The translations under genes and the position numbers were made by a program. A stretch of DNA of 64,000 nt, taken from NCBI RefSeq assembly GCF_001905845.1, contig NZ_LIVZ01000008.1:310001-374000 (forward strand), given 5' to 3'. This document shows positions 33,164 through 42,736 of this stretch, piece by piece. Positions within the stretch are counted from its first letter, which is position 1. Each line of letters opens with the position of its first letter. The DNA comes from Streptomyces sp. TSRI0107 (lineage in GTDB: Bacteria > Actinomycetota > Actinomycetes > Streptomycetales > Streptomycetaceae). The notes below the pieces were generated by a model, which made no database searches, was not told the DNA's origin, and saw nothing but the letters and a program-made list of their open reading frames with translations.

Positions 33164-33268
33164 GTGCAAGACCGCACCGCTGTCGTCGTTCCCCCCTCCC
33201 GCTACGAGGTGATCCTGGTGTCCACGGCCGCCCGGTGCCCGCTGCGCGGCCGGCACCGGATGCCGTGA
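33164..33268 (+). CDS. Short leader-peptide-like ORF (34 aa)
   Basis: GTG start with a strong ribosome site (GAGGGGAG, 8 nt upstream). The peptide (VQDRTAVVVPPSRYEVILVS...) ends with a Cys-Pro-Leu-Arg stretch, and its pattern of Arg, acidic residue, hydrophobics, Ser-Thr-Ala and Cys recalls the short putative leader peptides common in Streptomyces upstream of sulfur genes. It lies 265 bp upstream of the EF-G paralogue. The strong ribosome site is the main evidence; function is a guess. Confidence 0.4.
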   Translation: MQDRTAVVVPPSRYEVILVSTAARCPLRGRHRMP

Positions 33269-33380
33269 CGAAGAGAGCAGGACTAAATGGGGCGCGATCG
33301 GCGCCTTCCGATACCTGAGGGTCAATCAGTCGACGAATGCGGCCGACCGTTGAACAACTGACGGAACAGCTGACCGGTCA

Positions 33381-33457
33381 GCTGACTGTCGACAGTCGAC
33401 CATCAATAGTCGACCACTGGCCGTCGACAGTCGAGAGTCGCCTGTCGACGGCTGACA
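33381..33457. repeat. Degenerate heptamer array with GTCGACN units
   Basis: Eleven consecutive 7-bp blocks; GTCGAC occurs at 33388, 33395, 33409, 33423 and 33444, all in the same 7-bp phase, with degenerate blocks (ATCAATA, ACTGGCC, GTCGCCT) between. GTCGAC is itself a palindrome. Located in the roughly 500-bp gene-poor stretch (33036-33533) before the EF-G paralogue; apart from this and the leader ORF nothing else is evident there. Confidence 0.8.
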
Positions 33458-33533
33458 GCCGCCCACCGCCCCCGCCTTCTCACGGCTCATCGCGCTGCCC
33501 TTCCGCACACCACACTTCGAAAGGCCATGGGCC

Positions 33534-35609
33534 GTGCGCAGCAACCTCGACAGCCTCACCACCGTTCGCAACCTCGGCATCCTCGCCCACGTCGACGCGG
33601 GCAAGACCACCGTCACCGAGCGGATCCTGTACGCCACCGGAACCACCCACAAGCGCGGCGAGGTCCACGACGGCACCACCGTCACCGACTTCGACCCGCA
33701 GGAGCGGGACCGCGGCATCACCATTTTCGCGGCGGCGGTCAGCTGCGCCTGGGACGGCCACCGCGTCAACCTGATCGACACCCCGGGCCACGTCGACTTC
33801 GCCGACGAGGTGGAGCGGTCGCTGCGGGTGCTGGACGGGGCGGTCGCCGTGTTCGACGCCGTCGCGGGCGTCGAGCCGCAGAGCGAGTCGGTGTGGCGGC
33901 AGGCGGACCGGCACGGCGTGCCGAGGATCGCCTTCGTCAACAAGATGGACCGCGCCGGCGCCGACCTGGACGCGGCCGTCGCGTCGATACGCGACCGACT
34001 CCACCCGGTGCCGCTCGTCGTGCACCTCCCGATCGGTACGGAAGACGGCTTCCGAGGGGTCGTGGACCTGGTCCGGATGCGCGCCCTGACCTGGGACGAG
34101 GACGGCGCAGGCGTCGTGGAAGGGCCGGTGCCGGCAGAGCTGCTGGAGGAGGCGCGGCGGCGTCGGCGGACGCTGGAGGAAGCGGTGGCCGAATTGCACA
34201 CGGGCGCGCTGGACGAATTCTGTATGCGGTCGACGGTGTCCACCGGAACGCTCGTCGCCGCCCTGCGCGAGCTGACACGCAGCGGTGACGGCGTGGTCGT
34301 GCTGTGCGGCTCGGCGTACCGCAACCGCGGCATCGAACCGCTGCTGGACGCGGTCGTGACCTATCTGCCGTCGCCGGTCGACGTGCCACCGGTACACGGT
34401 GTCCAGGAGACGGACGACGGTATACGGAATCCCGTCCCCGAGCGGGCTGCCGACCCCCAAGCCCCGTTCGCCGCCCTCGCCTTCAAGGTGCACGCCACCC
34501 CCACCGGCCGGCTCACCTACCTCCGCGTCTACTCCGGAACGATCGAGAAGGGAGACACCGTGTGGGACGCGACCGCCCGCCGCACCGAGCGGATCGGCCG
34601 GATCCTGCGGGTGCAGGCCGACCGGCACACCCCGCTGGAGCGCGCGACGGCCGGTGACATCGTGGCCGTCGTAGGGCTGAAGTCGACGCGGGCCGGCGCG
34701 ACACTGTGCGCGCAGGACGCGCCCATCGTCCTCGAACCGCCCAATGTCGCCGACCCGGTGGTCTCCGTGGCGGTCGAGGCACGGCGTACCGGTGACACCG
34801 AGCGGCTGGCGACCGCGCTCGCCCGGCTCGCCGAGGAGGACCCGTCACTGGTGGTGCGGACCGACCCGGAGACCGGCCAGACGGTGCTGTCGGGCATGGG
34901 CGAGCTGCACCTCGAGGTCGCCGTGGAGAAGATCCGGCGGGACCACGGGCTGGAGGTCGGTATCGGGCGGCCGCGAGTCGCCCACCGGGAGACGGTCGTG
35001 CACGGGGTGACCGGACACGTCCACCGGCACGTCAAACAGGACGGCGGCGCGGGCCAGTTCGCCCACGTCGTGCTGGACGTCGAGCCACTGCACGCCGAGC
35101 CCGGCGGCACGGGCTTCGCGTTCCGTTCGACGGTGGTCGGCGGGCGGGTACCGCAGGAGTACGTCCGGGCGGTCGAGGCGGGCTGCCGGGACGCGCTCGC
35201 CGAGGGGCCGCTGGGCGGTCACCCGGTGACCGGTATCAGGGTGACCCTCACCGACGGGGCGACCCATGTGAAGGACTCCTCCGAGATGGCGTTCCGCACA
35301 GCAGGCCGCGCCGCCCTCCTCAACGCCCTGCGCGCCTCGGCGATGGCGCTGCTCGAGCCGGTCGCCGAGGTCACGGTGACCGTCCCGGAGGACGCCGTGG
35401 GCGGTGTCCTCGGCGATCTCGCCGCGCGGCGCGGCCGGGTGACCGACTCGGCGGTCCGCGGGGGCGCGGCGATCGTGACGGCGACCGTCCCGCTGGCCGA
35501 ACTTTTCGGCTACGCCACCCGGTTGCGCGGCCGCACCCAGGGCCGGGGCACCTTCACGGCCCGCCCGACCGGGTACGCGCCCGCCCCGGTGAGCGCGCCG
35601 ACGCGGTAG
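33534..35609 (+). CDS. Elongation factor G paralogue
   Basis: 691 aa, GTG start. GTPase motifs are intact: G1 AHVDAGKTT (18-26), G3 DTPGHVDF (82-89), G4 NKMD (136-139). Domain II and IV motifs are present, including HRHVKQDGGAGQFAHV, the EF-G-type loop. It is clearly an EF-G relative rather than a tetracycline protection protein by overall pattern, but is diverged from housekeeping fusA and sits without ribosomal-protein neighbours. Such second copies are known in Streptomyces; a role in ribosome recycling, stress or antibiotic tolerance is possible but not shown by the sequence. Confidence 0.87.
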   Translation: MRSNLDSLTTVRNLGILAHVDAGKTTVTERILYATGTTHKRGEVHDGTTVTDFDPQERDRGITIFAAAVSCAWDGHRVNLIDTPGHVDFADEVERSLRVLDGAVAVFDAVAGVEPQSESVWRQADRHGVPRIAFVNKMDRAGADLDAAVASIRDRLHPVPLVVHLPIGTEDGFRGVVDLVRMRALTWDEDGAGVVEGPVPAELLEEARRRRRTLEEAVAELHTGALDEFCMRSTVSTGTLVAALRELTRSGDGVVVLCGSAYRNRGIEPLLDAVVTYLPSPVDVPPVHGVQETDDGIRNPVPERAADPQAPFAALAFKVHATPTGRLTYLRVYSGTIEKGDTVWDATARRTERIGRILRVQADRHTPLERATAGDIVAVVGLKSTRAGATLCAQDAPIVLEPPNVADPVVSVAVEARRTGDTERLATALARLAEEDPSLVVRTDPETGQTVLSGMGELHLEVAVEKIRRDHGLEVGIGRPRVAHRETVVHGVTGHVHRHVKQDGGAGQFAHVVLDVEPLHAEPGGTGFAFRSTVVGGRVPQEYVRAVEAGCRDALAEGPLGGHPVTGIRVTLTDGATHVKDSSEMAFRTAGRAALLNALRASAMALLEPVAEVTVTVPEDAVGGVLGDLAARRGRVTDSAVRGGAAIVTATVPLAELFGYATRLRGRTQGRGTFTARPTGYAPAPVSAPTR

Positions 35610-35633
35610 CCGTACAAGCCGACGGTTGAATGC

Positions 35634-35689
35634 GGCTGACGGCTGACGGCTGACGGCTGACGGCTGACGGCTGACGGCTGACGGCTGAC
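35634..35689. repeat. Eight perfect GGCTGAC heptamers
   Basis: Eight identical contiguous copies starting 25 bp after the EF-G paralogue stop codon. Complete identity of all units implies recent expansion. Confidence 0.97.
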
Positions 35690-35774
35690 GGCCCCCTCTC
35701 GCGCCCGGGAGGGGGCCCGACCCGTCCCAACTGTCAATGGCGGCGGCACGGTTCGCGAATCAACGTTCAAACCC

Positions 35775-35803
35775 TTGACGCGCAAGCGAGTCGACGTTTA
35801 ACT
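35775..35803 (+). promoter_or_regulatory. Probable promoter of the GH16 gene
   Basis: TTGACG (35775-35780), 17 nt, TTAACT (35798-35803). The region is unusually A+T-rich for this genome. Related half-sites CAACGTTCAAA and CGACGTTTAAC flank the -35, so a repressor may bind here. Confidence 0.5.
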
Positions 35804-35881
35804 CACGGCCTAAATTAAGCCCTGAGGGCGCCTCCGGACGGAAAGCCCGAGAGGCCCCCGCCCCCACCCAGGGAGAGCCGC

Positions 35882-37822
35882 ATGCCATCGCGCACGCCCG
35901 CCACAACACGCACCTCCGCCACAACCCGCACATCCGCCACCTCACGAACCTCCCGCACCCTCCTGACCGCCCTCGCCGCCCTCACCCTCCTCGCGGCGAG
36001 CCCGGCCCTCACGGGGCCGGCCACCGCCGCGCCCGAAGCCGTCCAGGCGGCCGCCGCGTGGGACACGGACCGCGCGGCCGCCGCCTACGCCGCGAACCCG
36101 GCGGCGGTCACCGCCTCCGGCAGCGAGAACGGCGCCACCGCCCCCGGCCTCGCCTTCGACGGCAACCCCGGCACCCGCTGGTCCAGCAACTTCGCCGACG
36201 ACGCCTGGATCCGCCTCGACCTCGGCACGACCCTCCGCGTCGACCGCGTGACCCTCGACTGGGAGGCCGCCCACGGCAAGAGATACGTCCTGGAGATCTC
36301 GAAGAACGGCACCGACTGGACGCCCTTCTACACGGAGACCGCCGGCACCGGAGGAACGGTCACCGCACACACGTATCCCCAGGAGGTGACGGGCCGCTAC
36401 ATCCGCCTGCGCGGCCAGGAACGGGCCACCCCCTACGGCTACTCGCTCTACTCCTTCAAGGTCTACGGCGGTGAACCGGCCCCCGCGTCCACCACCCGTG
36501 CCAACCTGGCCCTGAACCACCCGGCCTACACGAACTACTACCAGCACGCGGGCAACTCCCCGGCGTTCGTCACCGACGGCGGCTGGCCGGCGAACCTCAA
36601 GGACGACGTCACCCGCTGGTCCAGCGACTGGAACAAGGACCGCTGGATCTCCGTCGACCTGGGCGCGACCTCCACGATCGACACAGTTGACCTGTACTGG
36701 GAGGCGGCCTACGCCGTCGACTACGAACTCCAGGTCTCCGACGACAACCGCACCTGGCGCACGGTGTACCGGCCGACCGCGGCCGAGGTCGCCGCCCGCC
36801 GCGCCGACGTCAAGTCACCGGCGGAGGCCACGGGCCGCCACGACAACGTCCGGCTCCCGCAACCGGCCACCGGCCGCTACGTGCGCATGCTCGGCAAGGA
36901 GCGCCGCTCCTTCCACAACCCGGCTCCGTCGACCGCCCAGTTCGGCTACTCCCTCTACGAGTTCCAGGTCTGGGGCACCGGCGGCAGCGCCTCCGCCGCG
37001 TACCCGCCTCTCCCCGCCGACCAGGGAGGGACGTACCGGACGACGTTCTTCGACGACTTCACCGGTGCCTCCCTCGACCGCTCCAAGTGGCGTGTCGTAC
37101 GCACCGGCACCGAGATGGGCTCGGTCAACGGCGAGGCGCAGGCCTACGTCGACTCCACCGACAACATCCGCACCGAGAACGGAAACCTGGTCCTGCGCGC
37201 CAAGCACTGCAAGGGCTGCACCCAGGCCGGCGGCGGGACGTACGACTTCACGTCGGGCCGCATCGACACCAACACCAAGTTCGACTTCACCTACGGCCGC
37301 GTCAGCGCCCGCATGAAACTCCCGGTCGGCGACGGCTTCTGGCCCGCCTTCTGGCTGCTCGGCAGCGACGTCGACGACCCCTCCGTCTCCTGGCCCGCCT
37401 CCGGCGAGACCGACATCATGGAGAACATCGGCTACGCCGACTGGACCAGCACCGCCCTGCACGGCCCCGGCTACTCCGCCGACGGCAACATCGGCGCCCG
37501 CCAGACCTACCCGAACGGCGGCCGCGCCGACCAGTGGCACACCTACGCCGTCGAGTGGACCCCGACGGGCATGCGCTTCTACGTAGACGACCGCCTGGTC
37601 CAGGAAACCACCCGCAACAAGCTCGAATCGACCCGCGGCCAGTGGGTTTACGACCACAACCAGTACGTCATCCTCAACCTCGCCCTCGGCGGCGCCTACC
37701 CGGCCGGCTGGAACAAGGTGACGAGCCCGTACTGGGGCCTGCCGCAGTCCAGCGTGGACCGCATCGCGGCCGGGGGAGTGCAGGCGGAGGTGGACTGGGT
37801 GAAGGTCGAGCAGAAGCGGTAG
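35882..37822 (+). CDS. Secreted GH16 glucanase with two F5/8-type (discoidin) domains
   Basis: 646 aa, ATG with AGGGAGAG upstream. A long N-terminus with a TRTSAT repeat precedes a Sec-type signal (LLTALAALTLLAASPA). Two F5/8C/CBM32-like domains follow (about 65-200 and 205-370), then a GH16 domain with the active-site motif GETDIMENIG holding the two catalytic glutamates, plus the characteristic WPAFWLLG and WHTYAVEWTP. Such enzymes cleave beta-1,3- or mixed-linkage glucans outside the cell. Specificity within GH16 cannot be fixed. Confidence 0.92.
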   Translation: MPSRTPATTRTSATTRTSATSRTSRTLLTALAALTLLAASPALTGPATAAPEAVQAAAAWDTDRAAAAYAANPAAVTASGSENGATAPGLAFDGNPGTRWSSNFADDAWIRLDLGTTLRVDRVTLDWEAAHGKRYVLEISKNGTDWTPFYTETAGTGGTVTAHTYPQEVTGRYIRLRGQERATPYGYSLYSFKVYGGEPAPASTTRANLALNHPAYTNYYQHAGNSPAFVTDGGWPANLKDDVTRWSSDWNKDRWISVDLGATSTIDTVDLYWEAAYAVDYELQVSDDNRTWRTVYRPTAAEVAARRADVKSPAEATGRHDNVRLPQPATGRYVRMLGKERRSFHNPAPSTAQFGYSLYEFQVWGTGGSASAAYPPLPADQGGTYRTTFFDDFTGASLDRSKWRVVRTGTEMGSVNGEAQAYVDSTDNIRTENGNLVLRAKHCKGCTQAGGGTYDFTSGRIDTNTKFDFTYGRVSARMKLPVGDGFWPAFWLLGSDVDDPSVSWPASGETDIMENIGYADWTSTALHGPGYSADGNIGARQTYPNGGRADQWHTYAVEWTPTGMRFYVDDRLVQETTRNKLESTRGQWVYDHNQYVILNLALGGAYPAGWNKVTSPYWGLPQSSVDRIAAGGVQAEVDWVKVEQKR

Positions 37823-38016
37823 CGCGGGCCGACGCTCCCTTTCGATGGCCGCTGCTGGCGTCCGGTGAAGAGCGCCAAGCCGGCGCACCGGCCGACGCAA
37901 CTACTGGACGTCGGCAGCGGTCGACCTCTCTGATCCCCTGCGAGCGCAGCTTTGACCAGAACCCATTGAGAGGATGCCCCCGCGGCACGCCCCCTCTCTC
38001 CGGGCCGCCTCGGTCC
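37823..38016. other. Intergenic region without recognised feature
   Basis: Convergent gap between the glucanase and the amino acid transporter ATPase. No stable terminator hairpin, repeat or gene was recognised. Confidence 0.5.
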
Positions 38017-38772
38017 CTACAGGCGCCCCGCCTCCACGATCCGCCGCAGGAAGTGCCGTGTGCGCTCCTGCTGCGGGTCGCCGAAGACCTGCTCGGCGGT
38101 GCCGTGCTCCAGCACCACGCCGCCGTCCAGGAAGCAGACCTGGTCGGCGACCTCGCGGGCGAAGCCCATCTCGTGCGTCGCCAGCACCATGGTCATGCCG
38201 TCGCCCTTGAGGTCGCGCACGACGTCCAGCACCTCGCCGACCAGCTCCGGATCGAGGGCCGCGGTGATCTCGTCGAGCAGCAGCAGCCGGGGACGCACGG
38301 CGAGGGCGCGCACGAGCGCCACCCGCTGTTGCTGGCCGCCGCTGAGCCGGTCCGGGTACTCGCCCGCTCTGCCTCCCAGCCCGAGCCGTGCCAGCAACTC
38401 CCGGGCCCGCTCCTCGGCTTGGGCACGGGGGATGCCGTGCACCCGGCGCGGGGCGAGTGTGATGTTCTCCAGCACCGTCATGTGAGGGAACAAGTTGTAC
38501 GCCTGGAAGACCACGCCGATCCGGCGCCGTACCGCGTTCTGGTCGACGCGCGGGTCGGTGATCTCCTCGCCGTCCAGCCAGATCGCCCCGTCGGTGACGT
38601 CCTCCAGGAGGCCGGCGCACCGCAGCAGTGTCGACTTGCCGGAGCCGGAGGCCCCGATCAGCGCGGTCACCGTGTGCGGGGCGACCTCCATGCCGACGTC
38701 CCGCAGGACGACCGAACCGCCGAAGGTCTTGCGGACGGATTCCATTCGCAGCACCGGCACGTCGTCGCTCAT
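38017..38772 (-). CDS. Polar amino acid ABC transporter ATP-binding protein
   Basis: 251 aa. Walker A GASGSGKST, signature LSGGQQQR, Walker B LLLLDEITAALD (Ile in place of the usual Pro-Thr pattern) and ATHEMGFA, typical of GlnQ/ArtP-type ATPases. The ATG overlaps the permease stop (ATGA). Third gene of the operon. Confidence 0.92.
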   Translation of the reverse strand: MSDDVPVLRMESVRKTFGGSVVLRDVGMEVAPHTVTALIGASGSGKSTLLRCAGLLEDVTDGAIWLDGEEITDPRVDQNAVRRRIGVVFQAYNLFPHMTVLENITLAPRRVHGIPRAQAEERARELLARLGLGGRAGEYPDRLSGGQQQRVALVRALAVRPRLLLLDEITAALDPELVGEVLDVVRDLKGDGMTMVLATHEMGFAREVADQVCFLDGGVVLEHGTAEQVFGDPQQERTRHFLRRIVEAGRL

Positions 38773-39689
38773 GTCGTTCCTCCTTGCGCCCGACGGCGGT
38801 CCATCCGGGCCGTCACCCAGTCCGTGAAGCGGGTCATCGGAATGGTCAGGGCGACGAACACCAGCCCAGCCACGATGTACGGCGTGTAGTTGAGGCTGCG
38901 GCCCACGATGATGTCGGCCGCGCGCACGGCGTCGACCGCGCCGCCGATCGACACCAGACCGGTGTCCTTCTGCAGGGACACCAGATCGTTCAGCAGCGGC
39001 GGCACCTGGCGGCGTACGGCCTGCGGCAGTACCACGAATCGCAGCGCCTGCCGGTTGGTCAGGCCCAGGGAGCGGGCAGCGGCGCGCTGCGAGGGGTGCA
39101 CCGACTCGATGCCGGCGCGGAACACCTCCGCCACGTACGCCGAGTACGTCAGCGTCAGCGCCGTGCCGCCGAGCAGCACCGGGTCGACGGTGACGCCCTG
39201 GAGGCGCAGCGCGGGGACGCCCAGGACCACGATCATCAGGTTGATGATCAGCGGAAGCCCCCGGAAGAAGTCCGTGTACGCCGCCGCCAGCACCCGCAGT
39301 GGGAAGAACACCGGGCCGCGCAGGGTGCGGGCCACCGCGATGAGCATGCCGAGGACCAGCACGGCGGCGCCGCACACCAGCAGCAGCCGCAGATTCAGCC
39401 AGAGACCCTCCAGGACCTGGGGGAACGCCTCGCGCGCGTACTGGACGTCGAAGAAGGTCTCCCTGGTGCGCGGCCAGCCGGGCGCGTTGACGACCAGCAG
39501 GTAGAGGGCGGCTCCGGTGACCAGGGTGGACAGGGCGGCGATCGCCGTGGCGCGGCGAGCGCGGGTACGCCGGTACCGCTCGCGCTCCAGTCGGCGCGGC
39601 GACGGGACGTACGGGCCCTCGACGGCACGCTTGTCGTCGTCTCCGTCGTTCGCGTCGTCCCGGCCGGACTCGTCCTTGACGACGGTCAC
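38769..39689 (-). CDS. Polar amino acid ABC transporter permease
   Basis: 306 aa; GTG start overlaps the binding-protein stop (GTGA). A charged cytosolic N-terminus (about 40 residues, many Asp and Arg) precedes membrane helices and the HisM/GlnP-type motif AYVAEVFRAGIESVHPSQRAAARSLGL. Works as a homodimer with the ATPase. Confidence 0.9.
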   Translation of the reverse strand: MTVVKDESGRDDANDGDDDKRAVEGPYVPSPRRLERERYRRTRARRATAIAALSTLVTGAALYLLVVNAPGWPRTRETFFDVQYAREAFPQVLEGLWLNLRLLLVCGAAVLVLGMLIAVARTLRGPVFFPLRVLAAAYTDFFRGLPLIINLMIVVLGVPALRLQGVTVDPVLLGGTALTLTYSAYVAEVFRAGIESVHPSQRAAARSLGLTNRQALRFVVLPQAVRRQVPPLLNDLVSLQKDTGLVSIGGAVDAVRAADIIVGRSLNYTPYIVAGLVFVALTIPMTRFTDWVTARMDRRRAQGGTT

Positions 39690-40570
39690 TTGAGCACCGG
39701 GGCGTCGACCGCGTCGGCCAGCCACAGCTGTTCGAGCTTCGCCAGGGTGCCGTCCTCGCGGAGCGCGTCGACAGCGTCCGTCACGCAGGCTGTGAGGGCG
39801 CTGCCCTTGTCCAGCGCCAGCCCGAACTGCTCCGGGGTGCCGCCCCGGTTCTCGAACTGGCCGATGATCTCGGCGTCGGTCACCTCGGCGGCGGTGATGT
39901 AGAAGGCGGTCGGCAGGTCGACCACGATCGCGTCGACCTGCCCGTTCTTCAGCGCGGACTTGGCCTGGTCGTTCTTGCCGTAGACCGCGGCGTCCCGAGT
40001 CGGCCGCACGACGTCCTCGATGTAGGCGAGGCTGGTCGTACCGACCTGGGCGCCCAGCTTGAGACCCTTGAGGTCCGCGACGCGGTCCGCCTTCGCGGCC
40101 TTGGAGCCCTTCAGCGCGATGACGGCCTGGCGCACGTCGTAGTAGCCGGACGAGAAGTCCACGGCCTTCTTGCGCTCGTCGCTGACGGAGACCTGGTTGA
40201 TGTCGAAGTCGAAGGTCTTCTCACCCGGGGCGAACGCCTTGTTGAACGGCACGCTCTGCCAGACCACGGCGTCCTTGCCGTACCCCAGCCTCTTCGCCAC
40301 GGCGTACGCGACGGCCGACTCGAAGCCCTTGCCGTTGGACGGGTCGTCGTCCTTGAACCACGGCTCGTAGGCGGGCTGGTCGGTGGCGATCGTCAGCTTG
40401 CCGGAAGTCTTCGTGGGGAGCTTGCCCGGGGTGCAGGTGGCGCCGGCCGGACCGGAGGGCTCGGCGGACGCGCCGTCCTCCGGCTGCGGGGCGCAGCCGA
40501 CGGCGGTCGCGAGGAGGGCGACGGTGGCGCCGGCGAGGACGCGGCGCAGGACGCGAGGGGCGAGAGACAT
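39686..40570 (-). CDS. Amino acid ABC transporter substrate-binding lipoprotein
   Basis: 294 aa. Signal with lipobox AVGC near residue 26, followed by an SBP_bac_3 domain (KLTIATDQPAYEPWF, FDFDINQVSVSDERKKAVDFS, GLKLGAQVGTTS). Captures a polar or charged amino acid outside the membrane. Ligand not predictable. First gene of the three-gene importer. Confidence 0.9.
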   Translation of the reverse strand: MSLAPRVLRRVLAGATVALLATAVGCAPQPEDGASAEPSGPAGATCTPGKLPTKTSGKLTIATDQPAYEPWFKDDDPSNGKGFESAVAYAVAKRLGYGKDAVVWQSVPFNKAFAPGEKTFDFDINQVSVSDERKKAVDFSSGYYDVRQAVIALKGSKAAKADRVADLKGLKLGAQVGTTSLAYIEDVVRPTRDAAVYGKNDQAKSALKNGQVDAIVVDLPTAFYITAAEVTDAEIIGQFENRGGTPEQFGLALDKGSALTACVTDAVDALREDGTLAKLEQLWLADAVDAPVLK

Positions 40571-40799
40571 GGCGGGAGAGTGGCAGCGCTCTCCCCGATT
40601 TGTCGAGGGCGTTTCGTGATAATCCACATGGCGGGAACGGGTGTTGCAGGTTCGTGAACGGGCGGCCGGGGGTCGGGACTGGCGCCGGTGCGTGTGTACA
40701 GGATGGTGCTGTACGCGGGGAAGTGTCCTGGGCCGTAGGCGTGCCCGTACAGCGACTGGGCGACCGAGGGAAGGCGTGACGGCCGGCCGCCCCGGCACC

Positions 40800-41576
40800 T
40801 CACCCGGCGATCAGTTCGACGTCCTTCGCCACGTGCGACGTCTCCCCAGCCGCCATCGCCCGGGACCGGGACGTCCGCCAAAGCCACAGCACGTCCCGCC
40901 CGAACGACCACACCAGCAGGCCGAGTGCGAGCGCCACCACGCCCGCGTTGGCCACGTACGGCAGCAGTTCCGCGCCCGCGAGCAGCAGGAACACCCCCTG
41001 CAGGGCGGCCACCGTCTTGCGCGCCGTGCTCGGCGGCAGCGGTGCCGTCAGCCACGGCCACACCCGCGCGGCGGCGACGAACGCGTACCGCATGCCGCCG
41101 ATCAGCAGGACCCACGGGCCCAGTTCCGCGGAGACGTACACGCTCAGCACGAGGATGAGGAACGCGTCGACCTCCATGTCGAAGCGTGCTCCCAGTGCCG
41201 ACGAGGTCCCGGTGCGCCGGGCGACCTTGCCGTCCACGCCGTCGAGGATCAGCGCCACCGCGGTGAGCGCGACGAACAGGGTGACCGGCGGTGAGCTGCG
41301 GAAGGAGTCGGCGACCAGGGCGGTCACCCCGCCGACCAGGGTGGCCCGGCCGAGGGTGACCCGGTTGGCGGGGCCGAAGGAGCTGAGCCGGGAGCGGTGT
41401 ACGGCGCGGGAGAGGACGGCCCAGCTGGCGACGGCGAAGACGAGGCCGGTCAGCCAGCCCGCCGGCCCCATCCCGGTCGCCGACCCGAGCAGGGCCAGCA
41501 GCAGGATCTGCACGCCCGCGCCGAGCGCGGTCTCCTGCTGGACCAGTCGCGCACCGTATGTGTTGTTCAGGGCCAC
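40800..41576 (-). CDS. CDP-alcohol phosphatidyltransferase-family protein
   Basis: 258 aa, GTG start with GGAGG 7 nt upstream. Several membrane helices and the signature DGVDGKVARRTG followed by GARFDMEVD, which gives the four metal-binding aspartates of DGxxARx8GxxxDxxxD. These enzymes move a phospho-alcohol from CDP to a lipid or polyol. Divergent from the reductase-to-flippase operon with 109 bp between, so probably co-regulated. Whether the acceptor is inositol-like or pathway-specific is unknown. Confidence 0.87.
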   Translation of the reverse strand: MALNNTYGARLVQQETALGAGVQILLLALLGSATGMGPAGWLTGLVFAVASWAVLSRAVHRSRLSSFGPANRVTLGRATLVGGVTALVADSFRSSPPVTLFVALTAVALILDGVDGKVARRTGTSSALGARFDMEVDAFLILVLSVYVSAELGPWVLLIGGMRYAFVAAARVWPWLTAPLPPSTARKTVAALQGVFLLLAGAELLPYVANAGVVALALGLLVWSFGRDVLWLWRTSRSRAMAAGETSHVAKDVELIAG

Positions 41577-41685
41577 CGCGCATCCTCCGGCCGTAATGAC
41601 AGAGTCGATCATCGCCGCGTACTGTGCGCGGCCTGTGCACATCTCGGTACGCGAACCACTGGCCGATCGTTCAGGAGGACCGCCG

Positions 41686-42663
41686 ATGACACGAACCGCA
41701 CATGCGTTCTGGCTCGCCTCCCCCGGGCAGGGGGAGATTCGCGAGGTGGAGCTGCCGGAGCCGGCCGAGGGCGACGTGGTGGTGCGCGCGCTGTGGTCGG
41801 GGGTGAGCCGCGGCACGGAGACGCTGGTGTTCCGCGGCCGGGTGCCGAGCAGTCAGTACGCGGCGATGCGGGCCCCGTTCCAGGAAGGCGACTTTCCGGC
41901 GCCGGTGAAGTACGGCTACCTCGGCGTCGGTGTCGTCGAGGAGGGCCCGGCGCAGCTGGTGGGCCGTACCGTCTTCTGTCTGCATCCGCATCAGACCCGG
42001 TACGTCGTCCCCGCGTCCGCCGTCACCCCGGTTCCCGACGGCGTGCCGGCCGAACGGGCCGTGCTCGCGGGCACCGTGGAGACCGCCGTCAACGCGCTGT
42101 GGGACGCGCCGCCGCTGGTCGGCGACCGGATCGCGGTGGTGGGCGGCGGCATGGTCGGCTGTTCGGTGGCCGCGCTGCTGGCCCGTTTCCCCGGCGTGCG
42201 CGTCCAGCTGGTCGACACCGACCCGGCCCGCGCCAAGACCGCGAAGGCCCTCGGCGTGGACTTCGCCGCGCCCGCCGACGCGCTCGGCGACCGGGACCTC
42301 GTCGTGCACGCCAGCGCCACCGAGCAGGGCCTGGCCCGCTCGCTGGAGCTCGTCGCCACCGAGGGCACCGTCCTGGAACTGAGCTGGTACGGCGACCGGA
42401 AGGTGAGCGTCCCGCTGGGCGAGGACTTCCACGCGCGGCGGATCGTGCTGCGCAGCAGCCAGGTCGGCACCGTCTCCCCGGCGCGCCGCGCCACCCGTTC
42501 GTACGGCGACCGGCTCGCCCTCGCCCTCGAACTGCTTGCCGACCCGGCGCTCGACGCGCTCATCACGGGGGAGTGCGCGTTCGAGGACCTGCCGGACGTG
42601 CTGCCCCGGCTCGCCGACGGCCGGATCCCCGCGCTGTGCCACCGGGTGCGGTACCCGCGATAA
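41686..42663 (+). CDS. BchC-like MDR-family dehydrogenase lacking zinc ligands
   Basis: 325 aa, ATG with CAGGAGGA upstream. MDR fold with NAD(P)-binding VVGGGMVGCSVAALLA. The usual CGxCGTD and GHE zinc motifs are replaced by SGVSRGTET and YGYLGVG, the pattern seen in bacteriochlorophyllide dehydrogenase BchC and relatives; AMRAPFQEGDFPAPVKYGY is very like BchC. No photosynthesis genes are near, so the substrate is probably a product of this cluster, maybe an alcohol side chain. Confidence 0.85.
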   Translation: MTRTAHAFWLASPGQGEIREVELPEPAEGDVVVRALWSGVSRGTETLVFRGRVPSSQYAAMRAPFQEGDFPAPVKYGYLGVGVVEEGPAQLVGRTVFCLHPHQTRYVVPASAVTPVPDGVPAERAVLAGTVETAVNALWDAPPLVGDRIAVVGGGMVGCSVAALLARFPGVRVQLVDTDPARAKTAKALGVDFAAPADALGDRDLVVHASATEQGLARSLELVATEGTVLELSWYGDRKVSVPLGEDFHARRIVLRSSQVGTVSPARRATRSYGDRLALALELLADPALDALITGECAFEDLPDVLPRLADGRIPALCHRVRYPR

Positions 42664-42736
42664 CCGCCGCTGAACACCGGAAGGCCGGCAGCCGTACTAC
42701 CCGGCATCGATGCACCGCACCTGGAGGGTCGTTCCC

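Noticed and set aside
33534..35609. Tetracycline ribosomal protection protein (Tet(M)/OtrA type)
   Set aside because: Size and GTPase domain fit, but the domain IV loop and overall pattern look like EF-G; resistance cannot be claimed.
35634..35689. Transcription terminator after the EF-G gene
   Set aside because: Eight identical direct units do not form a stem; no inverted arms are present.
37823..38016. Possible insertion-sequence remnant or tRNA between glucanase and transporter
   Set aside because: No inverted ends, target duplication, transposase motif or cloverleaf could be found.
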